Of a DNA stretch of 64,000 nucleotides, positions 50,665 to 59,247 are shown piece after piece. This DNA is from Streptomyces venezuelae (GTDB taxonomy: Bacteria > Actinomycetota > Actinomycetes > Streptomycetales > Streptomycetaceae): assembly GCF_008642355.1 (NCBI RefSeq), contig NZ_CP029193.1, positions 3,744,001 to 3,808,000 on the forward strand, written 5' to 3'. Numbering within the stretch: position 1 is the first letter of the stretch; each line of letters begins with the position of its first letter. The position numbers and the translations under genes were made by a program. A model generated the notes under the pieces. The model was not told the origin of the DNA. It was given only the letters and a program-made list of their open reading frames with translations, and searched no databases.

Positions 50665-51348
50665 ATGCGGGACGCGTACCACGAGGAACTTGACTCGATC
50701 GGCGACAGCCTGGTCGAGATGGCCCGCCTCGTCGGGTCCGCGATCGGGCGCGCCACGACGGCCATGCTCGACGCCGACCTGAAGATGGCGGAGAGCGTGA
50801 TCGCCGCCGACCAGAAGGTCGACGATCTGCAGCATGACCTTGAGGCGCGTGCGATAGCCCTGCTGGCGCGCCAGCAGCCGGTCGCCACGGATCTGCGCAT
50901 CGTGGTCACCTCGCTGCGCATGAGCGCCGACCTGGAGCGCTCGGGCGACCTCGCCCAGCACGTCGCGAAGCTGGCGAGGCTCCGCTTCCCCGACTCGGCG
51001 GTGCCGCGGGACCTGCACGCGACGATCCTGGAGATGGGCCAGCTCGCGCAGCGCCTGATGGCGAAGGCGGCGGAGGTCATCATCACCAAGGACGTCGACC
51101 TGGCGCTCCAGCTGGAGCAGGACGACGACGAGATGGACCAGCTGCACCGCACGCTGTTCCAGCACCTGATGGACGACCGCTGGAAGCACGGCATCGAGAC
51201 GGCCGTCGACGTGACGCTCCTAGGCCGCTACTACGAGCGCTTCGCGGACCACGCGGTGTCGGTGGCGAAGCGGGTCGTGTACCTGGTGACGGGTGAGCAC
51301 GCGGACGAGATACAGCCTGCGGGGCAGGCGCCGGTGGAGGGCGCGTAG
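50665..51348 (+). CDS. phoU: PhoU phosphate signalling protein
   Basis: A 227-residue all-helical PhoU: two repeats of three-helix bundles with the metal-binding motifs, MRDAYHEELDSIGDSLVEMA, then QKVDDLQHDLEARAIALLAR, then DLRIVVTSLRMSADLERSGD and finally LLGRYYERFADHAVSVAKRV (the E-x3-D-H-x3-V signature). PhoU dampens PhoR kinase activity when phosphate is plentiful. Divergent from phoRP and under PHO-box control. Matches SCO4228. Confidence 0.94.
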   Translation: MRDAYHEELDSIGDSLVEMARLVGSAIGRATTAMLDADLKMAESVIAADQKVDDLQHDLEARAIALLARQQPVATDLRIVVTSLRMSADLERSGDLAQHVAKLARLRFPDSAVPRDLHATILEMGQLAQRLMAKAAEVIITKDVDLALQLEQDDDEMDQLHRTLFQHLMDDRWKHGIETAVDVTLLGRYYERFADHAVSVAKRVVYLVTGEHADEIQPAGQAPVEGA

Positions 51349-51457
51349 CTCTCTGCCTTGCCGTGTGTGCCCCGCTGGCGTGTGTGCCCCGCGCGATGTC
51401 AGGTTGTCGCGCGGGGCACGCCCGGCTCTGCCCGTTCGGCGGGGCCGGCGCGACGGG

Positions 51458-51583
51458 TCAGCCGCAACCGCCGCCGCACTGGCAGGAACCGCCCGACTGG
51501 CAGCCGCAGCTGCAGCCCGGACCGCATCCGCAGGCGCTGAGCGGGACCTCGGGAACGTATTGACGCGTGGGGGACTCGGCCAT
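51458..51583 (-). CDS. Small 8-Cys metallothionein-like peptide
   Basis: A 41-residue protein starting at ATG 51583 behind a strong GAGGAGGAG site. The first 16 residues are ordinary; the rest is Cys/Gly-rich with CGCGPGCSCGC followed by SCQCGGGCG, giving eight Cys in 25 residues as CxC and CxxC groups. This density and spacing are those of metallothioneins, so a Cu(I)/Zn-binding role is likely by analogy with mycobacterial MymT, but there is no homologue I can name with certainty. Upstream in-frame codons to 51733 lack a ribosome site. Confidence 0.65.
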   Translation of the reverse strand: MAESPTRQYVPEVPLSACGCGPGCSCGCQSGGSCQCGGGCG

Positions 51584-51735
51584 GGTCTCCTCCTCGAAGG
51601 CGTACGACGTACTGCCTGACGCCCATTTCATGCCCACGGGGGCGGGGCGCATCAACGGCGCACACGCGCGCGTGTGCGTGCGGATCTTTGTGGGAACCCG
51701 CGTGCGACGGGGCCGGCACGCGCGACCATCCATCC

Positions 51736-52011
51736 ATGCCCGAGAAGAAACAACGGAGCAGGAAAAGCCGGAAGTCGAGCGGCGGCAGAGTCCCGACGCG
51801 AGCGGTCGACCAGAAGGCGGTCCTGCTCTACCACGACATGGCGGTGTACGAGAACTTCGAACGCTGCGCCCGCCGCGTCTTCGAAGTCCTGGGGAACGCG
51901 GAAGCCAGGATGCCCGGCAAGCCCCGTCTCCTCCTTCTCAGGGTGCAGGGCCACCGCAATGACGCCGGTGGCCGGACCCCGGTTCGGACGCGGGCTTCTG
52001 GTACGACGTGA
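51736..52011 (+). CDS. Basic small protein, possibly the 5' part of a frameshifted HNH gene
   Basis: A 91-residue frame starting MPEKKQRSRKSRKSSGGRVP, then a compact conserved-looking part (KAVLLYHDMAVYENFERCAR, then PGKPRLLLLRVQGHRNDAGG). After GHRNDAGG the codon-position GC pattern moves to the next frame, which reads DAGFWYDVTLLPLRP into the gene at 52008. So the last 15 residues here are probably out of frame. A genuine two-gene arrangement with GTGA overlap cannot be excluded. Confidence 0.55.
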   Translation: MPEKKQRSRKSRKSSGGRVPTRAVDQKAVLLYHDMAVYENFERCARRVFEVLGNAEARMPGKPRLLLLRVQGHRNDAGGRTPVRTRASGTT

Positions 52012-52643
52012 CCCTCCTCCCCCTCCGCCCGCGCGGGACGACGGAGAACGCGAGGAAGCCGCCGCCGAAGCTCGCGGTGATGGCCGACTACCTGGGGATG
52101 GACCCGGCGTGCCTGATCTGCTGGGGCACGCCTGTGGACCGCGCCCACGCGGTCCCCACTTCGCTCGGCGGCTCCATGGACGTCCGCAACTTCGCCCTGC
52201 TCTGCCCGGACCATCACCGCCAGGCACCCGACATCGCCGACGCGGAGGCGTTTTGGGCGTGGGTGGACTACGCGGAGATCAGGGACTCGGGCAGCAAGTG
52301 GACGGGGGCGGCACCGGAGGTCCAGGAGTGGGTGCGCGCACACGGCGGCAGGACGGAGCAGAAGGACCGCGAGGACATCGAGTTCCTGGCCGCCGTACGG
52401 TTCGAGCTCCAGCATCTGTACGGCTGGGCCGACGCGGACTTCGAGCACATGTCCTGGGACCCTCTCCAGGAGTACCACCAGGTCCTGGAGGCGGCGACGG
52501 GCAGGCACTTCGGGGTGGAGAAGAAGGTCGCCACGCACGCGTGGACGTATCACATCGCGAGGCGCCGGCTGGCGAAGCTCAAGGGCGAGACGGGCCCGAT
52601 GCCGTCCGACCACCCGTGGACGGGAATCTGGCCGGTCCCTTGA
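52008..52643 (+). CDS. HNH-like zinc-binding protein
   Basis: A 211-residue frame with an HNH/zinc-finger module near 30-72: MDPACLICWGTPVDRAHAVP (CxxC), then TSLGGSMDVRNFALLCPDHH with CPDHH as second knuckle. The arrangement C-x2-C ... AH ... N ... C-x2-H(H) fits HNH-like fingers. The C-terminal half is helical and rich in Trp (EAFWAWVDYAEIRDSGSKWT). The GTG at 52008 sits in a GTGA overlap with the previous frame, but the frame remains open and protein-like upstream, suggesting a frameshift. Nuclease activity is not shown. Confidence 0.6.
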   Translation: MTLLPLRPRGTTENARKPPPKLAVMADYLGMDPACLICWGTPVDRAHAVPTSLGGSMDVRNFALLCPDHHRQAPDIADAEAFWAWVDYAEIRDSGSKWTGAAPEVQEWVRAHGGRTEQKDREDIEFLAAVRFELQHLYGWADADFEHMSWDPLQEYHQVLEAATGRHFGVEKKVATHAWTYHIARRRLAKLKGETGPMPSDHPWTGIWPVP

Positions 52644-52827
52644 TCCTCGGCTCGGGGAACGATCGAGGTTCAACCCAGTCCGACCTGCGAACCGCTTGAG
52701 CTGCGCATCGATTCGGCCCCCAGGGAGCACATTGTTGCCAACCACAGGTAATCGGGCGGCCACGGCGCGGAGTTCTGGGTTAAACAGGAAGGCCGGGACG
52801 TCACTTCACGTGCAGGGGGCCTGGCCG

Positions 52828-53043
52828 ATGGTGCTGACGATCAACGTTGCGGTGCTCCTGGCCGTCATCCTCTTCTTCCTGCTGCGCCGCAAGGTGCAGG
52901 CCAGGAGCCGGGGCGACCAGATGGTGACGGTGGCGCTCGCGGTGGCGTTCGGAGTGGTGGTCGCCCCGACGGACTTCGGCCAGAGCATCCTGAACGCGGT
53001 GGGGCAACTCGCGGAGGGCATCACGGATTCGGGGTCGCCGTGA
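52828..53043 (+). CDS. Small membrane protein
   Basis: A 71-residue protein with an N-terminal membrane helix (MVLTINVAVLLAVILFFLLR), basic RRKVQARSRGDQ, a second hydrophobic stretch (VTVALAVAFGVVVAP) and a short tail. ATG 52828 follows GGGGGC 8 bp upstream; the longer frame from 52696 is not supported. It resembles small membrane proteins next to GntR genes in Streptomyces plasmids and genomes. Function unknown. Confidence 0.55.
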   Translation: MVLTINVAVLLAVILFFLLRRKVQARSRGDQMVTVALAVAFGVVVAPTDFGQSILNAVGQLAEGITDSGSP

Positions 53044-53064
53044 ACGTCTTCGTAAGGGGTTCGG

Positions 53065-53823
53065 TCATGCGTCGAAGTCGTACTCCAGGACGTACGAGGC
53101 GGCGTCCAGCGTCATTTCGTTGACCTCGACGGGGCGGCCTTTGGCTGTGAAGGCCGTGCGGCAGATGAGGATGACAGGGGTACCCTCCGACATGCTCAGG
53201 CGCGCCACCTCATCCTTCGACGGCATGCGTGAGCGGATCTCTTCGCGGAAATGCACCGGCTTGTGGCCGAGATCGGCGAGCCGGGCGTATGTTCCGCCCT
53301 CCCCGGTGTCCTCTTGGGTGATCTCGGACCCGGCGACCACGGGCATGGGCAGGTAGCTCGTCGCGAGCAGGACGGGCTTGCCGTCCAGGACGAAACGTCG
53401 GCGCCTCACGCACGCCGGTTCGTCGGCAGCCAACTCCAGGACCGCACCGATGCGTTCGGGCGCGGTCTCCTCGGACACGGTGACCTGGTCCACCTCGAGC
53501 GAGCGGTTCCCGATGTCCGCCGACCAGATGGAGCGGCCGTTGCCCCACTGCTGCTCGGCCAGCCGCTGGATCCCTCGACGCCGCAGCGGGCGAAAGCTGC
53601 GGACGAACACACCGGCACCCTTACGGGCCTCAGCGAGGCCCTCGTCCCGAAGGACACCCAGGGCCTGGCGTGCCGTCATGCGGGCGACGCCGTGGGCGGC
53701 CATGAGGTCGTTCTCACCCGGCAGCCGATCACCAGGACTGTACTGGCCCGCCTGGATCGCCTCGCGCAAAGTGTCGGCGATTCGCTGGTACTTGGGCCGA
53801 GGGCCGTCTTCGGTATGGGCCAT
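53065..53823 (-). CDS. GntR/UTRA-family transcriptional regulator
   Basis: A 252-residue regulator: winged helix KYQRIADTLREAIQAGQYSP, GDRLPGENDLMAAHGVARMT, ARQALGVLRDEGLAEARKGA, then a UTRA domain from about 100 (EETAPERIGAVLELAADEPA, LLATSYLPMPVVAGSEITQE, RTAFTAKGRPVEVNEMTLDA). The ATG at 53823 follows GAGGAGA. It is divergent from an anti-sigma-like ATPase gene, with TCTCTAGA sites between, a pairing often seen in Streptomyces. Ligand unknown. Confidence 0.85.
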   Translation of the reverse strand: MAHTEDGPRPKYQRIADTLREAIQAGQYSPGDRLPGENDLMAAHGVARMTARQALGVLRDEGLAEARKGAGVFVRSFRPLRRRGIQRLAEQQWGNGRSIWSADIGNRSLEVDQVTVSEETAPERIGAVLELAADEPACVRRRRFVLDGKPVLLATSYLPMPVVAGSEITQEDTGEGGTYARLADLGHKPVHFREEIRSRMPSKDEVARLSMSEGTPVILICRTAFTAKGRPVEVNEMTLDAASYVLEYDFDA

Positions 53824-53846
53824 CCCGCAGGTCTCCTCCCGCTCAT

Positions 53847-53948
53847 CTCTAGACACCTTAGGTCACAGGTTGGGCGTTCGTTCGCTGCGAGTAGTCACCG
53901 GCGCAGTCGCCCGACCCTTCCCGCGTTTTCGATTGACGTCTCTAGAGA
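53847..53948. promoter_or_regulatory. TCTCTAGA operator-like sites between gntR and the ATPase gene
   Basis: TCTCTAGACA at 53847-53856 and the perfect palindrome TCTCTAGAGA at 53939-53948 (inside GACGTCTCTAGAGATGTC) lie 92 bp apart in the divergent region. The first is 24 bp from the gntR start. TTGACG overlaps the second. Binding by the adjacent GntR is inferred. Confidence 0.6.
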
Positions 53949-54018
53949 TGTCACCCAGAGTGAGCTGTATAGAGAGGTCGAGCGGCCAGACCTCGGGAGC
54001 GAGAGGCGCGGGACGCTG

Positions 54019-54456
54019 ATGACCTACACGATCGACCGCAATCCCTGCGAAGAGTCGCCGCGTCTCGGCGCGATGACCTTGCACCCCGTCGCGGAGTCCG
54101 TTCCTCGGGCGCGGCGCTGGTTCCGGAAGTTCATCGCTCCCTACAATCCCGCCTGCTCCATCCACGACTGCGTCCTGATGATCTCGGAACTCGTGACCAA
54201 CGCCGTCGTCCACGGCAGGTCGGACGAGCCCTGGGTCGTCCGGGTGGAGTGGTTCCGCGAGAGTGGCTCCCTTCGGGTCAAGGTGCACAACCCGGGACTC
54301 CCGGAGAATGTGCGGCTCAGGCACCCGGACGCCGGCGACGCGCATGGCCGCGGGCTGCTCCTCGTCGACTCCGTCGCCGACTCCTGGCACGCCGGACCCA
54401 GCCGCTTCGGCGGAACGGTGGTCTCTTTCCGGATGGCCGAGGCTTGGCCGTCCTGA
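54019..54456 (+). CDS. ATP-binding protein, anti-sigma/HATPase_c_2 type
   Basis: A 145-residue GHKL-fold protein: SVPRARRWFRKFIAPYN, then the N-box SIHDCVLMISELVTNAVVHG near 58-77, RVKVHNPGLPENV (G1-like) and HGRGLLLVDSVADSWHAG (G2) near 110-127. Such single-domain ATPases are very abundant in Streptomyces and act as anti-sigma-factor-like kinases or regulators. No sigma factor or antagonist gene is adjacent. It is divergent from the GntR gene. Confidence 0.82.
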   Translation: MTYTIDRNPCEESPRLGAMTLHPVAESVPRARRWFRKFIAPYNPACSIHDCVLMISELVTNAVVHGRSDEPWVVRVEWFRESGSLRVKVHNPGLPENVRLRHPDAGDAHGRGLLLVDSVADSWHAGPSRFGGTVVSFRMAEAWPS

Positions 54457-54501
54457 GGACCCACTGGTCCGGCCGCTACGACACATGGGACGACCCGCGG
54501 A

Positions 54502-54553
54502 CACATGCAAGCCCCCGGCCTGAAGACAAAGCCGGGGCCGGGGGCTACATGTG
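54502..54553. terminator. Terminator between the ATPase gene and gpmA
   Basis: AGCCCCCGGC (54510-54519) pairs with GCCGGGGGCT (54537-54546), and outer CACATG (54502-54507) pairs with CATGTG (54548-54553). It lies between two converging stops (54456 and 54568). Confidence 0.8.
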
Positions 54554-54567
54554 CTTACGCCGTCGGG

Positions 54568-55329
54568 CTACTTCTTCTTGCCCTGGTTCTTGACCGCCTC
54601 GATCGCCGCCTTCGCGGCCTCCGGGTCGAGGTAGGTGCCGCCCGGGTTCAGGGGCTTGAAGTCGGCGTCCAGCTCGTAGGAGAGGGGGATGCCCGTGGGG
54701 ATGTTCAGGCCCGCGATGTCGGCGTCGGAGATGCCGTCCAGGTGCTTGACCAGGGCGCGGAGGCTGTTGCCGTGGGCCGCGACCAGGACCGTCCTGCCGG
54801 TCAGGAGGTCGGGGACGATGCCGTCGAACCAGTACGGGAGCATGCGGACGACGACGTCCTTCAGGCACTCCGTCTGGGGGCGCAGCTCCGGCGGGAGCGT
54901 CGCGTAGCGCGGGTCCGAGAACTGGGAGTACTCGGCGTCGCGGTCCAGCGCCGGCGGCGGCGTGTCGTACGAGCGGCGCCACAGCATGAACTGCTCCTCG
55001 CCGAACTCGGCGAGCGTCTGGGCCTTGTCCTTGCCCTGCAAAGCGCCGTAGTGGCGCTCGTTCAGGCGCCAGCTGCGGTGGACCGGGATCCAGTGGCGGT
55101 CAGCCGATTCGAGGGCCAGCTGCGCGGTGCGGATCGCGCGCTTCTGGAGCGACGTGTGGACCACGTCGGGGAGCAGGCCGGCGTCCTTGAGCAGCTCACC
55201 GCCGCGGACCGCCTCCTTCTCGCCCTTCTCGTTGAGGTTGACGTCCACCCAGCCGGTGAACAGGTTCTTCGCGTTCCATTCGCTCTCGCCGTGGCGGAGG
55301 AGGATCAGCTTGTACGGTGCGTCGGCCAT
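54568..55329 (-). CDS. gpmA: 2,3-bisphosphoglycerate-dependent phosphoglycerate mutase
   Basis: A 253-residue dPGM: phospho-His motif [12 protein letters not shown] near 8-19, [14 protein letters not shown], second part [20 protein letters not shown] near 88-107, and the catalytic His in [20 protein letters not shown] near 184. It interconverts 3- and 2-phosphoglycerate in glycolysis. Start ATG 55329 gives the canonical beginning; the longer frame to 55428 is unsupported. Matches SCO4209. Confidence 0.94.
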   Translation of the reverse strand: MADAPYKLILLRHGESEWNAKNLFTGWVDVNLNEKGEKEAVRGGELLKDAGLLPDVVHTSLQKRAIRTAQLALESADRHWIPVHRSWRLNERHYGALQGKDKAQTLAEFGEEQFMLWRRSYDTPPPALDRDAEYSQFSDPRYATLPPELRPQTECLKDVVVRMLPYWFDGIVPDLLTGRTVLVAAHGNSLRALVKHLDGISDADIAGLNIPTGIPLSYELDADFKPLNPGGTYLDPEAAKAAIEAVKNQGKKK

Positions 55330-55522
55330 GCCTCTGAGCGTAATCGAACCTCCGGGCGCCTCGCGCGCGCGGACCAGGGGTGGACCGGAGGAACGTGCGG
55401 GGCCGCGACAGTTGACGGGGGTTGTCAATTGAGTGGCGGGGCCGGGCGGGCGGCTCGTAATTTGTGCCTGCCGTCGTTGCCTCTTACAGCTCAGCCGCTT
55501 GCATCATCTCCGGGGGACCTCC

Positions 55523-56911
55523 ATGCCGTACGCCGCCACAGGACGAATGAGACGCGCCGTCACCGAGAGCGTCTCCGGGTTGCCCCGGGCCTTCTGGTGG
55601 CTGTGGATCAGCACCCTGGTCAACCGGCTCGGCGCCTTCGTCGCCACCTTCATGGCGCTCTATCTGACCCTTGAGCGGGGGTACTCCGCCTCGTACGCCG
55701 GGCTCGTCGTCGCGCTGCACGGGCTCGGCGGTGTCGTGTCGTCGCTCGGTGCGGGGGTGATGACCGACCGGCTGGGGCGGCGGCCGACCCTGCTGATCGC
55801 GCAGGCTTCCACGGCCGTGTCGGTGGCGGTGCTCGGGTTCATGGAGCACCCCGTCGCCATCGCGGGCGTCGCCTTGCTCGTCGGCATGGCCAGCAACGCG
55901 TCCCGGCCCGCCGTGCAGGCGATGATGGCGGACATCGTGCGGCCCGAGGACCGGGTGCGGGCTTTCTCGCTCAATTACTGGGCCATCAATCTCGGGTTCG
56001 CCGTCTCGTCCGCGGGTGCCGGGTTCATCGCCTCCTACAGCTACCGGGCCGGCTTCCTCATCGAGGCCGCCATGACCATGGTCTGCGCCATCGTCGTCTT
56101 CACGAAGCTGCCGGAGTCGCGGCCCGTGCAGACGGAGGTGGAGAAGGCCGCCGAGCCCGTGGTGGGGCTCGGGACCGTGCTGCGGGACGGGCGCTTCATG
56201 GGTGTGGTCGGACTCAGCTTCGTCGTCGCGCTCATCTTCCAGCAGGGGTCCGTGGGACTGCCCGTCGCGATGGGCGAGGCGGGGTTCACACCCGCCGACT
56301 ACGGGCTCGCCATCGCGGTGAACGGCGTGCTCATCGTCGTCATGCAGATCCCCGTCACCCGCTTCATCGAGCACCGCGACCCGCGCCGGCTGCTCGTGAT
56401 CTCCTCGGTCGTCGCCGGGTACGGCTTCGGGCTCACCGCGTTCGCCGGGTCGCTCGGCGTCTTCGCGCTGACGGTGTGCGTGTGGACACTCGCCGAGATC
56501 GTCAACGCGCCGACCCAGACGGGCCTCGTCGTACGCCTCTCCCCCGTCCACGGACGCGGGCGGTACCAGGGCATGTACACGATGTCCTGGTCCGTGGCCG
56601 CGCTGGTCGCCCCGCTGATGTCCGGCTTCATGATCGACCGGTTCGGCGCGGAGTGGCTGTGGGGGACGTGCGCGGTACTCGGGACCGGGGCCGCGCTGGG
56701 GTACTGGGGGCTCATGCGGAAGCTGCCCGAGGAGGGGGCGGAGCCGGGGGAGGTCGCCCCGGGTGGGGTCGCCCCGGGCGTGGCCGACGCGCCCGGTGCC
56801 GTCGAGGTCACCGCCGCGGCAGAGTCCGCTGTGCCCCGTACGGACTCCGTTGCGCCTCCTGAAGACTTCGTTGCGCCTCGTACAGATTCCGTGGCCGCAC
56901 CACGTCCGTAG
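55523..56911 (+). CDS. MFS transporter (drug:H+ antiporter-like, 12 TM)
   Basis: A 462-residue permease with about 12 membrane segments. The inter-helix 2-3 motif A reads GAGVMTDRLGRRPTLLIAQA near 73-92, and a motif A-like MIDRFGAEWLWG appears in the second half. The C-terminal 55 residues are a hydrophilic low-complexity tail containing VAPPEDFVAPRTDSVAAP, encoded by short repeats. The last 104 bp overlap the convergent beta-helix protein gene. The ATG at 55523 follows GGGGGACC. Substrate unknown. Confidence 0.85.
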   Translation: MPYAATGRMRRAVTESVSGLPRAFWWLWISTLVNRLGAFVATFMALYLTLERGYSASYAGLVVALHGLGGVVSSLGAGVMTDRLGRRPTLLIAQASTAVSVAVLGFMEHPVAIAGVALLVGMASNASRPAVQAMMADIVRPEDRVRAFSLNYWAINLGFAVSSAGAGFIASYSYRAGFLIEAAMTMVCAIVVFTKLPESRPVQTEVEKAAEPVVGLGTVLRDGRFMGVVGLSFVVALIFQQGSVGLPVAMGEAGFTPADYGLAIAVNGVLIVVMQIPVTRFIEHRDPRRLLVISSVVAGYGFGLTAFAGSLGVFALTVCVWTLAEIVNAPTQTGLVVRLSPVHGRGRYQGMYTMSWSVAALVAPLMSGFMIDRFGAEWLWGTCAVLGTGAALGYWGLMRKLPEEGAEPGEVAPGGVAPGVADAPGAVEVTAAAESAVPRTDSVAPPEDFVAPRTDSVAAPRP

Positions 56912-58565
56912 TGCCGTACAGCGCCAGCCTGGACCGGAGGTCGCCGGTGAAGTCGGGGACGTCGATCTGGTCGAACTCGCGGACCGTGTTGAGGCCGACC
57001 GTCGCGCTGTGCGGCGCGAGTCCGTCGATCTTCATCAGGCCCGCGCGTTCGTTGGTGACGCGGATGTTCCAGTGCGTGAAGCGGGCTCCGAAGAGGGGGC
57101 CCGCGCTCGCGTCGCCGCCGTGCCGGCCGTTGTTCTCGACGGTGATGTCCGTCCGTACGTTCGCGAACGGCATCCCGCGATGGCTGTCGAACGTGCCCAT
57201 CTCCATGTGGCCGCGCGACCAGACGTTGTAGGAGGACAGGCCCTCCACGTTGATGCCGTGCAGTTGGGTGCCGGGCGGCGCCGGGGTCGTGCGGGCGTCG
57301 ATGCGGAAGTCCTCCACGAGGTTGTCGTGCGAGCCCTCCCGGCAGAAGTACGGGTGGTGGGAGCCGCGGCCCGTCACGCGCGTGCCGCGCAGGGTGCAGG
57401 CGGAGGCGGCGACCAGTCCGAAGCCGTTGTCGACGTGGCGTACGACGACGTCGTCGGCCCAGCAGTCGTACGCGCACTGGAACGTGACGCCGTTGTAGCC
57501 CCTGTCGAGGAGGTGCGGGGACTGCGGGGTCTCGACGGCCTCCAGGGTGAGGCCTTCGACGCCGGAACCGGTCAGGGGCGTCGCGTGAGTGGTGAGCCGC
57601 GGGTCCCACTCCGGGCGTACGTCGAGGGGGAGCGGTCGCTCGAACGTGACCCGGCGCTCTCCGGGGTCGACGGCGACGATCCGTACGGGCCACTCGTAGG
57701 GGACGTACGACGTGAGCTTCGTCTTGCCGTCCCAGGTGTACGCCTTCGCGCCCGCGCCGTCGCCCGCCATGTGCTCCAGAAGGGTGTGGTCCGGGTCATC
57801 CGAGAGGCGGAGGAGCACGAGGTCTCCTTTGCGGAGCCGGGACGCGTCGGCCACGGTCACGGACCAGGAGCCGCGGTGGGCGGGGCGGACGCCGGTGAGG
57901 GTTTGCCAGGTGTCCCTGTTGTTGCCGGTCCAGCCTTCGAAGGGCCAGTTCCCGGCTTTGATGGCGTCGGTGAGGGACTCCCAACGGGCCTGCGGGCAGA
58001 GCCAGATGAGGCCGCCCGCCCAGGACCAGCTGGACTTGTCGCCGCCGTAGCGCGAGCCGTAGGGGCCGATCAGGTCGGTGAGACTCCTGGTGGCGAGGAG
58101 GGTGGTGCGGGCGCTGCCCGCGCCGCGCAGGGTGACGTTGTCGTGGGCCATGTGGATCAGGCCGTCGAGGCGGTAGGCGCCGGGGCGCAGTACTACGGTG
58201 CCGCCGCCTTCCCGGCCCGCTTCGGCGAGGGCGCGGTTGATCGCGGGGGCGGCGTCCGTCCTGCCGTCCGGGGGGACGTCTATGGGGAAGATCCGGTCGG
58301 GGTGAGGGCGCGAGCGGGGGAAGGGGTGGCGGCCCGTGCGGAAACCCGCTCGGCCTATGTAGGGGATCTGGGGGTGGGTGTAGGGGGCGGCGGTGAACTC
58401 TCTCCAGAGGAGCGGGGTTTGGCGTCGGGGGACGGCGACGGCCGGTGTCGGGGACATGGCCCCGGTCGCGGTGGCTACGGCTATGGCGGCGCCTAGCAGG
58501 CCTCGTCTGGTGGGGCGTGGATGCGCGTGCGCGTGTGAATGTGCGGGGGTTCGCTCGTACTCCAT
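56808..58565 (-). CDS. Secreted right-handed parallel beta-helix protein (pectate-lyase-like fold)
   Basis: A 585-residue protein with a Tat-type signal (RPTRRGLLGAAIAVATATGA), then a pectate-lyase-superfamily start IPIDVPPDG-like segment (FPIDVPPDGRTDAAPAINRA, LAEAGREGGGTVVLRPGAYR, MAHDNVTLRGAGSARTTLLA). Beta-helix coils follow, with VEGLTLEAVE, YNGVTFQCAYDCWADDVVVR, VDNGFGLVAASACTLRGTRV and HDNLVEDFRIDARTT. The short repetitive C-terminus (EAQRSLQEAQRSPYGAQRTL) is antisense to the MFS tail. Polysaccharide lyase or glycosidase activity is likely but the active site is not identified. Confidence 0.82.
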   Translation of the reverse strand: MEYERTPAHSHAHAHPRPTRRGLLGAAIAVATATGAMSPTPAVAVPRRQTPLLWREFTAAPYTHPQIPYIGRAGFRTGRHPFPRSRPHPDRIFPIDVPPDGRTDAAPAINRALAEAGREGGGTVVLRPGAYRLDGLIHMAHDNVTLRGAGSARTTLLATRSLTDLIGPYGSRYGGDKSSWSWAGGLIWLCPQARWESLTDAIKAGNWPFEGWTGNNRDTWQTLTGVRPAHRGSWSVTVADASRLRKGDLVLLRLSDDPDHTLLEHMAGDGAGAKAYTWDGKTKLTSYVPYEWPVRIVAVDPGERRVTFERPLPLDVRPEWDPRLTTHATPLTGSGVEGLTLEAVETPQSPHLLDRGYNGVTFQCAYDCWADDVVVRHVDNGFGLVAASACTLRGTRVTGRGSHHPYFCREGSHDNLVEDFRIDARTTPAPPGTQLHGINVEGLSSYNVWSRGHMEMGTFDSHRGMPFANVRTDITVENNGRHGGDASAGPLFGARFTHWNIRVTNERAGLMKIDGLAPHSATVGLNTVREFDQIDVPDFTGDLRSRLALYGTTDVVRPRNLYEAQRSLQEAQRSPYGAQRTLPRR

Positions 58566-58725
58566 GGCGGCGCCGCCTTCCGTCAACCGTCGTCCACGAT
58601 CACATATATGGACTGCGTTCATGTCTGCGGTGGACGGGAGCATGCCATGGCGTCCCGCCGGGCGGAAGAGGTGGAGCGCTGACGACAGCGGAGCGCGCGC
58701 CCACGGAGCGCGCGCCAGCGACAGC

Positions 58726-59247
58726 TCAGCTCGGCTGGGTCAGATGCTTGAACGCTTCGAGGTTTCGCGTGGACTCGCCGCGCGAGACCCGCCACTCGTA
58801 CTCCTTGCGGATCGCCGACGCGAAGCCCAGTTCCAGGAGCGTGTTGAAGGAGTCGTCCGAGGCGGAGAGGACCGAGCCGAGGAGGCGGTCCAGTTCGGCG
58901 GGGGTGACCGCGGCGAGCGGCAGCTTCCCCGCGAGGTAGATGTCGCCGAGGGAGTCGATCGCGTAACTGACGCCGTAGAGACGGAGGTTCCGCTCCAGGA
59001 GCCAGCGGTGCACCGCCTCGTGGTTCTCGTCCGGGTGGCGGATCACGAAGGCGTTCAGGGAGAGGGAGTGGTTGCCGACCCGCAGGGACAGGGTCGTGGA
59101 GAGCTTTCGGGTGCCGGGGAGCTTCACGACGTACGAACCGGGTTCGGGCGACTCCCATTCGAGCTCTGCGTCGTTCAGCGTTCCCTCGATGACCGACGCG
59201 GCGTCAGTCGTCCGTGCCGTCCCCGTCTGCTCCGCCCGCTCAACCAT
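58726..59247 (-). CDS. YbjN-domain protein (T3SS-chaperone-like fold)
   Basis: A 173-residue protein with the YbjN/DUF1795-like pattern: [100 protein letters not shown] and a last helix to FKHLTQPS. The ATG at 59247 overlaps the mshA 3' end by 8 bp, so it is translated from the mshA message. A similar gene follows mshA in other actinomycetes. Function unknown. Confidence 0.82.
   Translation of the reverse strand: MVERAEQTGTARTTDAASVIEGTLNDAELEWESPEPGSYVVKLPGTRKLSTTLSLRVGNHSLSLNAFVIRHPDENHEAVHRWLLERNLRLYGVSYAIDSLGDIYLAGKLPLAAVTPAELDRLLGSVLSASDDSFNTLLELGFASAIRKEYEWRVSRGESTRNLEAFKHLTQPS

Noticed and set aside
53251..54018. Upstream extension of the anti-sigma-like ATPase frame
   Set aside because: It runs antisense through the GntR gene. 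The domain begins after ATG 54019.
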